Origin: Algoriphagus sp. AGSA1
GTDB taxonomy: Bacteria > Bacteroidota > Bacteroidia > Cytophagales > Cyclobacteriaceae
Direction of reading: 5' to 3'
DNA: 64,000 nucleotides
NCBI RefSeq assembly: GCF_021390545.1
Contig: NZ_JAJUWR010000008.1
Coordinates: 124,001-188,000, forward strand
Both the position numbers and the translations under genes were made by a program. This document shows, one piece after another, positions 42,063-52,673 of this stretch (the first letter of the stretch is position 1; the number at the start of each line of letters is the position of its first letter). Below the pieces are notes generated by a model that was not told the DNA's origin, searched no databases, and saw only the letters and a list, made by a program, of their open reading frames with translations.

Positions 42063-45000
42063 ATGCATATGAAACATGCTAAACACACCTATAAAAGGTG
42101 GATTATGAAATCGCGCAAAATCGATTTGAAAATCCCCTTATTTATTTTGACCTATCTCCTTGCCTACACTGCGATTCTCGCTCAAACTACGGTTCGGGGA
42201 AGAGTAACTGATGACACGGATACAGGACTGCCCGGAGCCACTATACTGGTGAAGGGTACCAGTGTAGGCACCACATCTGATGTGGACGGAAATTTCTCTC
42301 TTTCGGTTCCAGATCAAAACGCTGTTCTGGTATTTTCCTTTATAGGTTACCAGGCCCAGGAAATCCCGGTTGCTAACCAATCAGTCATCAACGTGAAGCT
42401 AGATCCAAGCACAGATTCTTTGGAAGAAGTAGTAGTGGTGGGATATGGTACACAGCGGGAAGAAGCAGTGACGGGGTCGGTGGCTTCAGTCTCAGGAGAT
42501 CTCATCAGGGAAATACCTTCTACCAACGTGACTAACGCCTTACAGGGGAGGATGCCAGGAGTGGAGTTTTCCCAGACTTCATCCAGGCCAGGAGCCGCTA
42601 TGCAGATCCGAATACGGGGTTCCCGATCTCTCAATGCCAGCAATGATCCATTGATTGTCCTTGACGGGATTCCTTTTCCAGGATCCATCACAGATATCAA
42701 TCCGAATGATATTAAAAGTTTGGATATTCTTAAAGATGCTTCGGCCACGGCCATTTATGGTTCCCGGGGAGCAAACGGCGTCATATTGATCACCACCAAT
42801 CGGGGGTCAAAAGGACAAAAACCAAGAGTCAACTATAACGGTTTCTACGGCCCACAGACAGTTTTCTCCAAGTTTCCAATGATGAACAACGAGGAATTTG
42901 TGGCATTGAGGTCGGCAGCTGGCTTGTTCAACAATGGCCCAGATGAAAATGATGCCATAAATACCGACTGGCAGGATCTTTTGTATAAAACCGGGTCATT
43001 GTCCTCGCATGATATCAGTGTTACAGGAGGTACAGAGGGTGGGAATTACAATGTTGGCCTAGGGTACCTACAAGACAAAGGGGTGATCCCTACCCAGGAG
43101 TACAACAGGATTTCCCTTCGGGCTTCGATTGACCAGCAAGTGGGGAAATATTTTCGCTTTGGGCTTACTACCAATAACAACTACAACGTCACCGAAGGCG
43201 GGCAGGTAGGTCTGGGGCTTCTAGGGTTTACACCTATTTCTGATCCTTATCAGGCTGACGGTTCTTGGAAAAGAACAATCAGCTCGGCACTGGATGATTC
43301 GTGGGTTTACTCCCGAGAGATCGTGGAGAGCCTGGAAGATCAATGGTTGAGTGAATCCCGTGCCTTCGCTTCCTACAATTCTATTTTTGCTGAGGTGAAA
43401 ATCCCTGGTGTGGAAGGATTGAAGTACCGCTCCAATCTAGGTCTTGACTACAGACAGGTAAATGGAGGCAGCTTCACGGCTCAGGGTGTCAATAATGTCA
43501 ATCCGGAGACACCATCTTCTGCCACCGTCAGCAATTCCCATAATTACCATTGGGTATTCGAGAACCTTGTGACTTATGATAAAGCTTTCGGAAAGCATTT
43601 ATTCAATGTGGTAGGCTTATACTCTGCGGAGCAAAACACATTCAACAGATCTCAAATGGGAGCAAGGGGAATACCTTCGGAGGCATTTCAGTTCTACAAT
43701 ATAGGATCCGCAGACGGTGAGATAATAGTTAACCCTGGGGATCAGCAATACCAGCAATGGGGATTGATGTCATGGATGGGTAGAGTGATGTATTCATATG
43801 ATGACAAGTATATGCTTTCAGCGACCCTTAGATCTGACGGTTCTTCCAGATTGGCAGACGGATATAAGTGGCATACCTATCCGGCCATTTCTGCAGGTTG
43901 GAATATAGCAAGGGAGTCATTCTTGAATAACAGCACCACTATCAACAACTTGAAACTCCGTGTAGGATATGGACAGACCTCTAACCAGGCTATTTCACCT
44001 TATGCCACCCTGGGACAATTGGCGACCAGACCATATAACTTCGGAAATGATCATTATGCTACCGGTTATTATGTTTCACAACTACCAAATCCAAACTTAG
44101 GATGGGAATATTCTGAAACCTGGAATGTAGGGGTAGATTTTGGACTTCTGAACAATAGATTAAGCGGTACTTTGGAATATTACCTCACCAATACCAACGA
44201 TATTTTGCTAAATGTCAATCTTCCAGGTACTTCGGGAGTGGGCAGTTACACCGCCAATATAGGGGAGACCCAAAATAAAGGTATTGAACTCTCTCTAAAC
44301 GGGGTAATCATCCAGAATACCAATGGTTGGAGCTGGGAGGCTGGGGTGAATATCTATGGTAACAGGAATAAGCTGGTGTCTCTGGCCTCAGGACAGCTGA
44401 GAGATGAGTCCAACTGGTGGTTTGTGGGACACCCAATTGATGTGATATTCGACCACAAGAATATAGGCCTGTGGCAAGAAGGAGACCCACACCTGGATAT
44501 TTTAGAACCAGGAGGAAATGTGGGTATGATCAAGGTGAAATACAACGGTGATTTTGATTCAGAAGGCAAACCGACCAGACAGATTGGACCGGATGACCGG
44601 GAAATCATGAGCGTGTTGCCGGATTTTCAAGGCGGATTCAATACCCGTCTGGCCTATAAAGGGCTTGATTTGAACATCGTTGGGGCCTTCAAGAGTGGCG
44701 GTATTCTGATCAGCACATTGCACTCCGCTTCCGGGTACCTGAATATGCTGAGCGGACGTAGAAATAACGTAAAGGTGGACTATTGGACTCCGGAAAACAC
44801 AGATGCCAAATATCCTAAACCGGGAGGGATCATTTCCGGGGACAACCCAAAATATGGAAGTACATTGGGCTACTTTGATGCTTCCTATGTCAAGATCCGC
44901 AATATCTCCCTAGGTTATAATTTCAATCAAACCTTACTGGAGAATGTGGGTGTGGACCGGTTACGGGTGTACTTCAGTGTGCAAAACCCTATAGTGATCT

Positions 45001-45161
45001 CCTCTCCATTTTACAAGGAAACCGGACTGGATCCTGAAACAAATTCCTTTGGAAATGAAAATGCAGCGGTCACCAGTGCCTATCAGAGTAGGCTGTTGAC
45101 CTTAGGTACCAATGCGCCTGCTGTCCGCAATTTTCTTTTCGGTATCAATTTGACATTTTAA
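42063..45161 (+). CDS. SusC/RagA-family TonB-linked outer membrane protein
   Basis: A 1032-residue receptor. The signal peptide is best from ATG 42105 (KSRKIDLKIPLFILTYLLAY), so 42063, 42069 or 42105 could be the start. Domains: CarboxypepD_reg-like (TVRGRVTDDTDTGLPGATIL) at ~45-125, a TonB-box-like SLEEVVVVGYG at ~128, plug with LQGRMPGVEFSQ and ILKDASATAIYGSRGANGV, then a barrel ending in an aromatic residue (LFGINLTF). It works with the SusD encoded 2 bp later. A LacI regulator upstream suggests a carbohydrate ligand. Confidence 0.96.
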   Translation: MHMKHAKHTYKRWIMKSRKIDLKIPLFILTYLLAYTAILAQTTVRGRVTDDTDTGLPGATILVKGTSVGTTSDVDGNFSLSVPDQNAVLVFSFIGYQAQEIPVANQSVINVKLDPSTDSLEEVVVVGYGTQREEAVTGSVASVSGDLIREIPSTNVTNALQGRMPGVEFSQTSSRPGAAMQIRIRGSRSLNASNDPLIVLDGIPFPGSITDINPNDIKSLDILKDASATAIYGSRGANGVILITTNRGSKGQKPRVNYNGFYGPQTVFSKFPMMNNEEFVALRSAAGLFNNGPDENDAINTDWQDLLYKTGSLSSHDISVTGGTEGGNYNVGLGYLQDKGVIPTQEYNRISLRASIDQQVGKYFRFGLTTNNNYNVTEGGQVGLGLLGFTPISDPYQADGSWKRTISSALDDSWVYSREIVESLEDQWLSESRAFASYNSIFAEVKIPGVEGLKYRSNLGLDYRQVNGGSFTAQGVNNVNPETPSSATVSNSHNYHWVFENLVTYDKAFGKHLFNVVGLYSAEQNTFNRSQMGARGIPSEAFQFYNIGSADGEIIVNPGDQQYQQWGLMSWMGRVMYSYDDKYMLSATLRSDGSSRLADGYKWHTYPAISAGWNIARESFLNNSTTINNLKLRVGYGQTSNQAISPYATLGQLATRPYNFGNDHYATGYYVSQLPNPNLGWEYSETWNVGVDFGLLNNRLSGTLEYYLTNTNDILLNVNLPGTSGVGSYTANIGETQNKGIELSLNGVIIQNTNGWSWEAGVNIYGNRNKLVSLASGQLRDESNWWFVGHPIDVIFDHKNIGLWQEGDPHLDILEPGGNVGMIKVKYNGDFDSEGKPTRQIGPDDREIMSVLPDFQGGFNTRLAYKGLDLNIVGAFKSGGILISTLHSASGYLNMLSGRRNNVKVDYWTPENTDAKYPKPGGIISGDNPKYGSTLGYFDASYVKIRNISLGYNFNQTLLENVGVDRLRVYFSVQNPIVISSPFYKETGLDPETNSFGNENAAVTSAYQSRLLTLGTNAPAVRNFLFGINLTF

Positions 45162-45163
45162 GG

Positions 45164-47107
45164 ATGAACATCATGAAAATTAGAACAAGCAACCCCATAC
45201 TTGTAATTGGATTTACAATTTTATTATTGACAGGCTGTTCCGGGATTTTGGATGAACAACCCCGCAGCACCTTTGAGCCCAGTTTCTTCAAAACTGAAAA
45301 CGGCGTTTTGGGCGGACTGACAGGAATGTACGCTCATTTGAGATACATCTATGGCCAAGCGTACTATTACAATACCACACTTACCGGTACGGATGAAGCT
45401 ACCTACGCCCAGAGCGCCGATCAGAACTTCCAAGTAATGGATATTTCCGGGCAGGGTGAAATCACCTCTACCAGTAGCCGGGCAGATGCGCTCTGGGGTA
45501 CAGCGTTCACCAATATCAATACGGCCAGTGGTATTATTGAGAATGCTGCCGAGGTAGGTATTTCGGACGCATTGATAGCTGAAGCAAGGTTTTTCCGGGC
45601 CTTTGACTACTTCCTTCTGGTTCAGACTTTTGGGGGTGTGCCGTTGGATCTGGGCGCCGGTGATTTGACATTCAACTCTAATCCGGTAAGGATATCTACC
45701 CGGAATACCGTTCCTGAGGTATATACAAAGGGGATTTTCCCGGATTTGCTACAGGCTGTAAATGATCTTCCTGTGAACCCTCGTCTCACCGGAACTGCCA
45801 CAAAGACCCTGGCTCGGATGTATCTGGCAAAGGCATATCTTACCTATGCCTGGTGGCTGGAAAATCCCAACAACATACCGACTTATCCCGAAACCAGTAG
45901 AATAGACCCAGATGGACATGACCCACAATGGTATTTTCAGCAGGCTTATGATATCGCCATGGAAGCGATCAATGATCCGGGGCCTTTTGGCTTACAGGAG
46001 ACATTTTACGATGTGAACTGGGCGCCTAATGACCGTAATAATGAAATACTGCTGTATGCCGACCGTACCGAAACCAGTGAGTTTTACAACGGGAGCAGTC
46101 TCACATGGGGGAATGGCGGCGCGCCGGACAACTTTGCTGTATGGATGATGACATGGAACTATACCGTGATGCAGAGCAGCTCTTCACCTAATTCCTGGTC
46201 GCCTGTGAATTCCGTTCAAAGAGACGCGGTACAGTCCCTTGGAAGGCCTTGGACCAGAATGGCTCCTACCATAGGCGTGATCACCAATACCTTTGCCGAT
46301 AAAAGCAATGACTCTAGGTATGATGGGACATTCACTACCAGCTACAGAGGTAACTGGAATAAAGCTGGTATAAGTGGACCCCTATACAACGCCAACCTGA
46401 TTGAAATCAATCCGGGAGATCCTGTACTTACATTTTTGGATGAGGAGCCTGATCAGCCTATAGATTATTCCCTTCCTGTGGCTCAGGCAGCTAACATAGG
46501 GGCAGGAGTACTTCCTGGTAGATCCGATTTTGTGATATCTCCTTCTGGAATCAGCAGAATCGTCTATCCAGGGCTTTGGAAACTTGGCGTTTATCGTACG
46601 GACAGTGGTACGGGGCTAGGCCAGCCAAACGCCGCTAGTACCAGACCATATAATATCGCCAAGTTTTCTGAGCTTTACCTAATTGCCGCTGAGGCTTCCG
46701 TAAAGGGTGCTACAGGTGGCATGTCCGCACGGGACCTGGTGAACGTGCTTCGGGCAAGAGCAGGGAAGTGGAGATGGGACAATAATGGAAATCAGGAGAA
46801 GATAGAGGATAACAGTGCTGAGATGATCTCTGCCACTCCAGCAGTAATTGATATTAATTACATCCTTGCCGAGAGATCTCGGGAGTTTTACGGAGAGGGA
46901 TACCGATGGTATGATCTGATCCGGACACAGAAGTGGGAAGAATTAGCTTCTACTTATGAAATAGGTGGTTCGAACTATGGTGATCATACCCCTAGGACCA
47001 TTACCAGATCTATACAGCCTTTCCATTATTTGAGACCTATCCCTCAGGGTCAGATTGATTCTATGGAAGGGGATGTTTCCGATTACCAGAATCCGGGATA
47101 CGATTGA
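45164..47107 (+). CDS. SusD/RagB family nutrient-binding lipoprotein
   Basis: A 647-residue lipoprotein, longer than the ~500-550 usual for SusD. Signal ends LLLTGCSG, then ILDEQPRSTFEPSFFKTENG matches the SusD N-terminus. The SusD_RagB C-terminal region includes LIAEARFFRAFDYFLLVQ at ~140, YLIAAEASVKG near 505, and ILAERSREFYGEGYRWYDLIRT near 565. Partner of the SusC immediately upstream and followed by a strong terminator, so this locus is only a two-gene transporter with no enzymes. Confidence 0.95.
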   Translation: MNIMKIRTSNPILVIGFTILLLTGCSGILDEQPRSTFEPSFFKTENGVLGGLTGMYAHLRYIYGQAYYYNTTLTGTDEATYAQSADQNFQVMDISGQGEITSTSSRADALWGTAFTNINTASGIIENAAEVGISDALIAEARFFRAFDYFLLVQTFGGVPLDLGAGDLTFNSNPVRISTRNTVPEVYTKGIFPDLLQAVNDLPVNPRLTGTATKTLARMYLAKAYLTYAWWLENPNNIPTYPETSRIDPDGHDPQWYFQQAYDIAMEAINDPGPFGLQETFYDVNWAPNDRNNEILLYADRTETSEFYNGSSLTWGNGGAPDNFAVWMMTWNYTVMQSSSSPNSWSPVNSVQRDAVQSLGRPWTRMAPTIGVITNTFADKSNDSRYDGTFTTSYRGNWNKAGISGPLYNANLIEINPGDPVLTFLDEEPDQPIDYSLPVAQAANIGAGVLPGRSDFVISPSGISRIVYPGLWKLGVYRTDSGTGLGQPNAASTRPYNIAKFSELYLIAAEASVKGATGGMSARDLVNVLRARAGKWRWDNNGNQEKIEDNSAEMISATPAVIDINYILAERSREFYGEGYRWYDLIRTQKWEELASTYEIGGSNYGDHTPRTITRSIQPFHYLRPIPQGQIDSMEGDVSDYQNPGYD

Positions 47108-47132
47108 TTTTGGGAAATTCTTTAAACCTTAG

Positions 47133-47165
47133 AAGCTGCCTCTCATAGTAGGGGCAGCTTTTTTT
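47133..47165 (+). terminator. Rho-independent terminator after SusD
   Basis: AAGCTGCC (47133-47140) pairs with GGCAGCTT (47153-47160), followed by T-run to 47165. Confidence 0.9.
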
Positions 47166-47321
47166 CTGAAAGTAGCTAATAGTTCCCACAGATTTTCTTG
47201 GAAAAAGGCGCAGATCACCGCGAAATTATCCGAAAAAGGAAAGTTTATCTATCGTATTCGTTTGTAAGACCCTAGTCCATGAATATTTTTTTGCACAGTA
47301 GGAGAGGTATGTTGCCTCTGG

Positions 47322-48137
47322 TTAAAAAAACAGTTCTTTGGCTAGGATATAAGACCCCATCGCCAATACAAACCAGCCAAAAGCAATCTTCAGCTTACTG
47401 CCTTTTATTCTTTTGGATAATAGAATCCCTAACCAAATCCCTACCACTGCCAAGCCTGTAAACAAAAACAGAAAAGTCCAATCAATAGGCACTCCACTGC
47501 TCACATATCCCGCAAATCCAAGTAGGGAATTAAAGGCAATGATAAACAGAGAGGTACCCACGGCCAGTTTCATAGGCATTTTCGCAAAAATGACCAATGT
47601 TGGGATAATAAGAAACCCCCCTCCCGCACCGACAAGTCCCGTCATTATTCCCACGCCTATTCCAAGCAGGAAAATCATGGGATAATTAAAGTTTATTTGC
47701 GGGGCTTCCAGCAGGTCGTATTTGCCACAATCCACGCAGGGACGGATCATGGAAATGGAGGCTGCTATCATTACCACGGCGAAAAGCACCATAAGAAAAA
47801 TGGATTTTGTAAACTCAAATCCATCCACAGTAAATAAAACCTCTGGGATGTTGGGAAGAATGCCTAATCTAGCCAGATACAACGTAGCTATGGAGGGGAT
47901 TCCAAAAATCAACGAAGTCTTAAAATCTACTCTTTTCTGATATATATTCTCTATTCCACCTACGAGCGAGGTGCTGCCTACAATGAACAGTGAATAGGCA
48001 GTGGCGATGACTGGGTCGATACTGAAAATGTAAACCAGAATAGGGACAGCAAGGATAGATCCCCCGCTTCCTATCAGACCAAGTGATGCCCCTACCAATA
48101 GTGCCAGAACATAGCCCAGTATTTCAATCCCCTGCAT
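47322..48137 (-). CDS. TauE/SafE family sulfite exporter-like membrane protein
   Basis: A 271-residue protein with eight TM helices in two pseudo-repeats. The family signature is GASLGLIGSGGSILAVPILV at ~17-36 and its repeat GIMTGLVGAGGGFLIIPTLV near 172-191. Family members export sulfite, sulfoacetate or other organosulfur anions, but substrate cannot be set here. Stands alone with no sulfur genes nearby. Confidence 0.9.
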   Translation of the reverse strand: MQGIEILGYVLALLVGASLGLIGSGGSILAVPILVYIFSIDPVIATAYSLFIVGSTSLVGGIENIYQKRVDFKTSLIFGIPSIATLYLARLGILPNIPEVLFTVDGFEFTKSIFLMVLFAVVMIAASISMIRPCVDCGKYDLLEAPQINFNYPMIFLLGIGVGIMTGLVGAGGGFLIIPTLVIFAKMPMKLAVGTSLFIIAFNSLLGFAGYVSSGVPIDWTFLFLFTGLAVVGIWLGILLSKRIKGSKLKIAFGWFVLAMGSYILAKELFF

Positions 48138-48357
48138 TGTTTATAGTGATTCTTGATTTCATGACAAAGGTAAGTCTTCGTGCAGATGAACAAGGTAACT
48201 TTGGTCACACTTGAAGACAGAGAGCTCGAGAAAAATAAGTACTTCTTTTAAACCTGGACTACGCATAATGCGGGTTAATGAGAAAGGGGTTTACAATCCT
48301 GATGGTCTCAAGAACGCAAACCCCGATCATTGTGACTTTGTCACTAGTAACTGTAGT

Positions 48358-48792
48358 CTATCCCAACCAGGCAGACCATGGTATTCTGCTTAATATAAGG
48401 ACAAGCCCGATCGCGTACATCATGTAAATACTTCTGAATCTTGCACGGGAAGCTCCAGGCTTTTTAGCCTTGATGTATCCTATACTGATTACTACTATGG
48501 CAATGATGTTGATCAGTGGATGCTCCAGTGCCATTAGTCTGGCTCCAGAGTCAGACATTGCCGAGCCGGATTTCAGCATTTCCAATCCCAATGGGCTAAG
48601 GAAATAAAGAATCAAGCCAACCAACAACTGGATATGGGAGAGGATAAAGGCTATCAATCCGATTTTACGGTCTTTCTCTGTAAACTCACGCCCGGACAGT
48701 GAGCCGATCAGCATGTAAATGATTACCACTATCAGAGCAAGTAGTGCCAGATAAGCGATTCCCGAGTGGAGATGTTGTATTCCTGTGTACAT
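48358..48792 (-). CDS. Four-helix membrane protein of unknown function
   Basis: A 144-residue protein with about four TM segments (~12-30, ~45-65, ~85-105, ~120-138). His residues near membrane edges (HLHSGIAYL, HIQLLVGLIL, EHPLINIIAI) could ligate heme, as in cytochrome-b-like small proteins that are common in Cytophagales. Function is inferred weakly. No partner gene. Confidence 0.75.
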   Translation of the reverse strand: MYTGIQHLHSGIAYLALLALIVVIIYMLIGSLSGREFTEKDRKIGLIAFILSHIQLLVGLILYFLSPLGLEMLKSGSAMSDSGARLMALEHPLINIIAIVVISIGYIKAKKPGASRARFRSIYMMYAIGLVLILSRIPWSAWLG

Positions 48793-49404
48793 GATGAAAT
48801 GTTTGATTGGCGCAAAGTTAACTAATTATAGTCTACGATAGCCAGGACGGATTGAGAAGAATTTGCTTGACTATATCGTGTGTAAAGTTGTGATTATAGA
48901 GGGGGCTAGGGCTTAATGTAGGGGAGGGAGTGCTACCCAAATCTGAAAACTTCCCAGTAAGTCTGTTTCATTCTTTGAGTGGAAATCCCAGTCTTAATTT
49001 GTCTGTTTTTATAAACCGGGTTTAGTTTTTAGCCATATCTGGGAAAATATATGCGATATTTTATAATCAATGGTAAAAATGATACATTTCAATTATTTTA
49101 ATTAATTTTTATTTTATTACAATTTTTAATTTTTTATATTTTTAATACGGTGTATATTTTAATAATATTCTTTATTTTTCAATAATATTAAAATAATATT
49201 CTTTTAATTTAAAAAAGTATAAATTGTTATTTTTTATATGAGAGGGTTATTTAAGTTTTTTTTTGTTCTTACCTTTTTCAGATCAATTCATGGATCCGGA
49301 TTGTATTAATTACCCCCTTCCCCAAATAGCCTAATTAAGTAATTATTGCTATCAGCCTAAGCTGGTAGCTCTGTAGTGCTGTCCCCTATTTATAAACAAC
49401 CCTT
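48793..49404 (+). other. Intergenic region with a very AT-rich tract upstream of the third SusC
   Basis: A 612-bp gap. From about 49060 to 49260 the sequence is nearly all A/T. Within it the motif AATAATATT occurs three times (49161, 49181, 49192), partly followed by the same CTTTA block. No regulator gene, sigma factor or -7 consensus was recognised. The tract may be a promoter with strong DNA curvature or an H-NS-like/histone-like binding zone; this is speculation. Confidence 0.5.
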
Positions 49405-52400
49405 ATGAAACACAATTTTACAAAAAGTAGGAAATCACCGCCATTGGGGATTTTAATGTTATTAACAAGTATGATGCTCTTTGCCACATTTTCGGTGGCT
49501 ACTGCCCAGACAAGAACTATTACGGGGCAGGTATTGGATGAAAGTGATTTACCCATTCCCGGTGCCAACGTCTTGGTAAAAGGGACTTTAGTAGGAACGG
49601 TGACCGATTTAGACGGAATGTTTTCCGTAGAACTGGAGGAGGGTCAGAATACGTTGGTTGTCTCCTTTATAGGATATAAAGCAAAAGAGATTACAGTTGA
49701 AAACGAAAGTGTGCTGACCGTAAAGCTAAGTGGCGATATAGAACTGAATGAAGTAATAGTCACCGCAGCCGGAATAGAGCGGAATACTGCCAATTTGGGA
49801 TATGCAGTATCTACACTTGGTGCGGACAGATTGGGGCAGAAGAACGAACCTGACCCGATCAGGTCTCTATCAGGCAAGATTGCGGGAGTTAATGTACAGG
49901 GATCGGGTGGAGTAGCGGGTGGAGCAACCAATATAACTATCCGCGGTAATTCTTCCTTGGGAAATAATAACCAGCCCTTATTCGTAGTAGATGGGATTCC
50001 CTTTGATAATTCAACCTATGATGCAAGTGGTACTAGAAATACACAGTCATCACAGTCAACTTCCAGCAGGGCTTTTGACATAGATCCCAATAATGTGGAA
50101 AGCATGACCGTACTGAAAGGCGCTGCAGCTTCTGCACTGTATGGTTCCCGTGCGGCTAACGGCGCGATAATCATCACCACAAAATCAGGATCAAAAAAGG
50201 GTAGAAAGGGCACTGAAATAACACTTGCTTCTTCATACAGTTTGGAGGAGGTTTCCGGTCTTCCTGATTACCAGCATATGTACGGGCAGGGAACTAATGG
50301 GGATTACCGTGCAGGCGTTTATGGGTCTTATGGCTCTCCATATAGTTCAAGAGCTACTATTCCCCATCCACTAGCCTCCAGTGCTTATCCATCCAGTGTA
50401 TTTCCTGACTTCTACGAAAGTGACGGAGTGACTCCAAGAGAAGTGCCCTATCAATCTTATGCGGGTAAAAATCAAAAGGATTTTTTGAGAACAGGGCAAT
50501 TGCTGGAAAATGGAGTCTCCATCAACACCGGAACTGAAAAGACCGGATTGTCAATCGGAGTGAGTAGAATGGATAATAAAGGGGTCGTTCCTGGAAACAG
50601 TATCTCAAGGACTTCTTTTTCTGCGGGAGGAAATGCTAATCTGGACAATGGTTTTTTTGTCAGGGGAACAATCAATTATGTTAAAACCGATCAGGAGAGT
50701 CCTCCGATTGGGGGATCAGGTTCAGTAATGGGAAATCTCCTGTTCATGCCTACCAGCTATGATCTGACCAACTTGCCCTATAAGCATCCCGAAACGGGTG
50801 CAAATATTTACTATAGAGCGCTGGACAATCCCTACTGGTCAGTAGAGAACAGTCCTTCTACAAGCAATGTGGATAGGTATTTTGGAAGTTTTGTTTTTGG
50901 AAAGGATATCACTTCCTGGCTGACCATCCAGAATACATTTGGGTTTAATGGATATTCTGATTCACGTGTGAGTGTACTGGGTAAGGGATCTAGTGTATAT
51001 GCCAATGGCACTATCAATACTGATGATATTTACAGACAGGAGTTGGACAATACGCTATTGATCACGACGAGTTTCAGCTTGACAGAGGATCTGAAACTAA
51101 GAGGGATTTTGGGCAACAACATCAACCAGCGTATGACCAGACGTTCGGCTTTCTCGGGCGATGGAATTATTGTCTCAGGAATTAATGATATCCGGAATAC
51201 TACCACAATCACACTTTCCGAAATCCCCAGAAATCAGGCGTTGATCAAACAGCGGTTTTATGCCTTTTTTGCAGATTTAACGCTGGACTATAAAAACTTT
51301 GCCTCCATAAATTTTGTAGGCAGAAATGATGTTTCCTCTACACTTCCGGCTGAAAACAGAAGTTACTTATATGGTGGTGTAAACGGTTCGTTGACTTTTA
51401 CAGAAGCACTTCAAATCAAAAATAACTTCCTGAACCATGGTGCAATACGGGTGGGGTACACACGGGTGGGGAATGAAGCAGCAGCATACCAGACCGTCAA
51501 TGTGTTTAATGCGAATGAGACTTTTGGAGGAATAGGGTCTCCCTTTTCTAACGGAAGCAATACTAACGTAAGTACGCAGACCTTATCAAACAGCCTGACT
51601 AATTCCTCGCTGAAGCCGGAATTTATCACGGAGTTTGAGATAGGAACTGACCTTAGCTTCCTTCAAAATCTATTTTCACTTGATATTACCTATTATGACA
51701 AGCGGAGTACTTCCCAAATATTTGTCGTGGATTCACCACCATCCTCCGGTTTTCTCACGCGGATAATCAACTTGGGTGAGACTTCCAACAAGGGGATCGA
51801 AATAGGACTCACAGCGAATCCTTTGATGTCAGACACAGGATTGAACTGGTCTATTTCAGGCAATTTTACCAAAAACAAAAATACGGTAGAAGATATTGGC
51901 GAGAACTCCCAGTTGGTCTATGGAGGAAATGTACATATTGCAGGGATGCCTTATGGGTTGATTTTCGGAACCCGATATGCCCGGGATGATGAGGGGAATA
52001 TTCTGGTAAATCCAGCAACTGCCAAGCCGATCACCGCAGCTACAAATGGTCCGATAGGAGATCCAAATCCTGATTTTATGGTCGGGCTTACCAATACCTT
52101 CACTTTTAAAGGATTGACGCTGGATGTGCTTTTTGACTGGAAGCAGGGAGGAGATATTCTGTCCACGACCATTGGCGAAACGTACGCCAGAGGTGTTTTG
52201 AGAGATACCGAGGACAGGGATTCTTTCAGAATCGGACAGGGAGTTTTGGGAGATGTCAACACCAGAACGCCTCTTTTGGATGAAAATGGTAACAAAATCC
52301 CTAACAATACCGCCTTGAATTACAATGATTACTATTTCGGGAGCGGATTTGGCCCGAGTGGTGCATCTGCCGGCTACATAGGTGAAGCCACTGTGTTTGA

Positions 52401-52653
52401 TGGGACGGTATTCAGGCTGAGGGAGATTTCCTTGGGATATTCTTTGCCTGTTGCATTACTATCCAAGACACCTTTTGGAAGAGCGTCAATTTCCATAAGC
52501 GGAAGAAATCTTTGGTACAAAGCTCCCAATACCCCCGATGCAATGAATTATGACCCTGAGGTAAGCACTTCCGGTGCCAATAACCTTGGCAGAGATGCTT
52601 TAGGTGTTCCATCCACCAAAAGATATGGGGTAAACCTCAGTCTTAGTTTCTAA
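49405..52653 (+). CDS. SusC/RagA-family TonB-linked outer membrane protein
   Basis: A 1082-residue receptor. Signal peptide in the first ~35 residues (ILMLLTSMMLFATFSVATAQ). CarboxypepD_reg-like domain at ~36-115 (GQVLDESDLPIPGANVLVKG), TonB-box-like ELNEVIVTAAG at ~114, plug with LSGKIAGVNVQGSGG and VLKGAAASALYGSRAANGA, barrel to an aromatic C-terminus (GVNLSLSF). Operon-mates are SusD-like, a lipoprotein and an M14 carboxypeptidase, pointing to peptide import. Confidence 0.96.
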   Translation: MKHNFTKSRKSPPLGILMLLTSMMLFATFSVATAQTRTITGQVLDESDLPIPGANVLVKGTLVGTVTDLDGMFSVELEEGQNTLVVSFIGYKAKEITVENESVLTVKLSGDIELNEVIVTAAGIERNTANLGYAVSTLGADRLGQKNEPDPIRSLSGKIAGVNVQGSGGVAGGATNITIRGNSSLGNNNQPLFVVDGIPFDNSTYDASGTRNTQSSQSTSSRAFDIDPNNVESMTVLKGAAASALYGSRAANGAIIITTKSGSKKGRKGTEITLASSYSLEEVSGLPDYQHMYGQGTNGDYRAGVYGSYGSPYSSRATIPHPLASSAYPSSVFPDFYESDGVTPREVPYQSYAGKNQKDFLRTGQLLENGVSINTGTEKTGLSIGVSRMDNKGVVPGNSISRTSFSAGGNANLDNGFFVRGTINYVKTDQESPPIGGSGSVMGNLLFMPTSYDLTNLPYKHPETGANIYYRALDNPYWSVENSPSTSNVDRYFGSFVFGKDITSWLTIQNTFGFNGYSDSRVSVLGKGSSVYANGTINTDDIYRQELDNTLLITTSFSLTEDLKLRGILGNNINQRMTRRSAFSGDGIIVSGINDIRNTTTITLSEIPRNQALIKQRFYAFFADLTLDYKNFASINFVGRNDVSSTLPAENRSYLYGGVNGSLTFTEALQIKNNFLNHGAIRVGYTRVGNEAAAYQTVNVFNANETFGGIGSPFSNGSNTNVSTQTLSNSLTNSSLKPEFITEFEIGTDLSFLQNLFSLDITYYDKRSTSQIFVVDSPPSSGFLTRIINLGETSNKGIEIGLTANPLMSDTGLNWSISGNFTKNKNTVEDIGENSQLVYGGNVHIAGMPYGLIFGTRYARDDEGNILVNPATAKPITAATNGPIGDPNPDFMVGLTNTFTFKGLTLDVLFDWKQGGDILSTTIGETYARGVLRDTEDRDSFRIGQGVLGDVNTRTPLLDENGNKIPNNTALNYNDYYFGSGFGPSGASAGYIGEATVFDGTVFRLREISLGYSLPVALLSKTPFGRASISISGRNLWYKAPNTPDAMNYDPEVSTSGANNLGRDALGVPSTKRYGVNLSLSF

Positions 52654-52673
52654 TAAAAGTCAACTACAACAAA

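Noticed and set aside
48286..48324. GGGGTTT/AAACCCC hairpin as terminator of the four-helix membrane gene
   Set aside because: Only 7 bp with a 25-nt loop and a weak T-run; not listed as a terminator.
49060..49260. Replication origin from the AT-rich tract
   Set aside because: No DnaA-box cluster and no dnaA or dnaN nearby.
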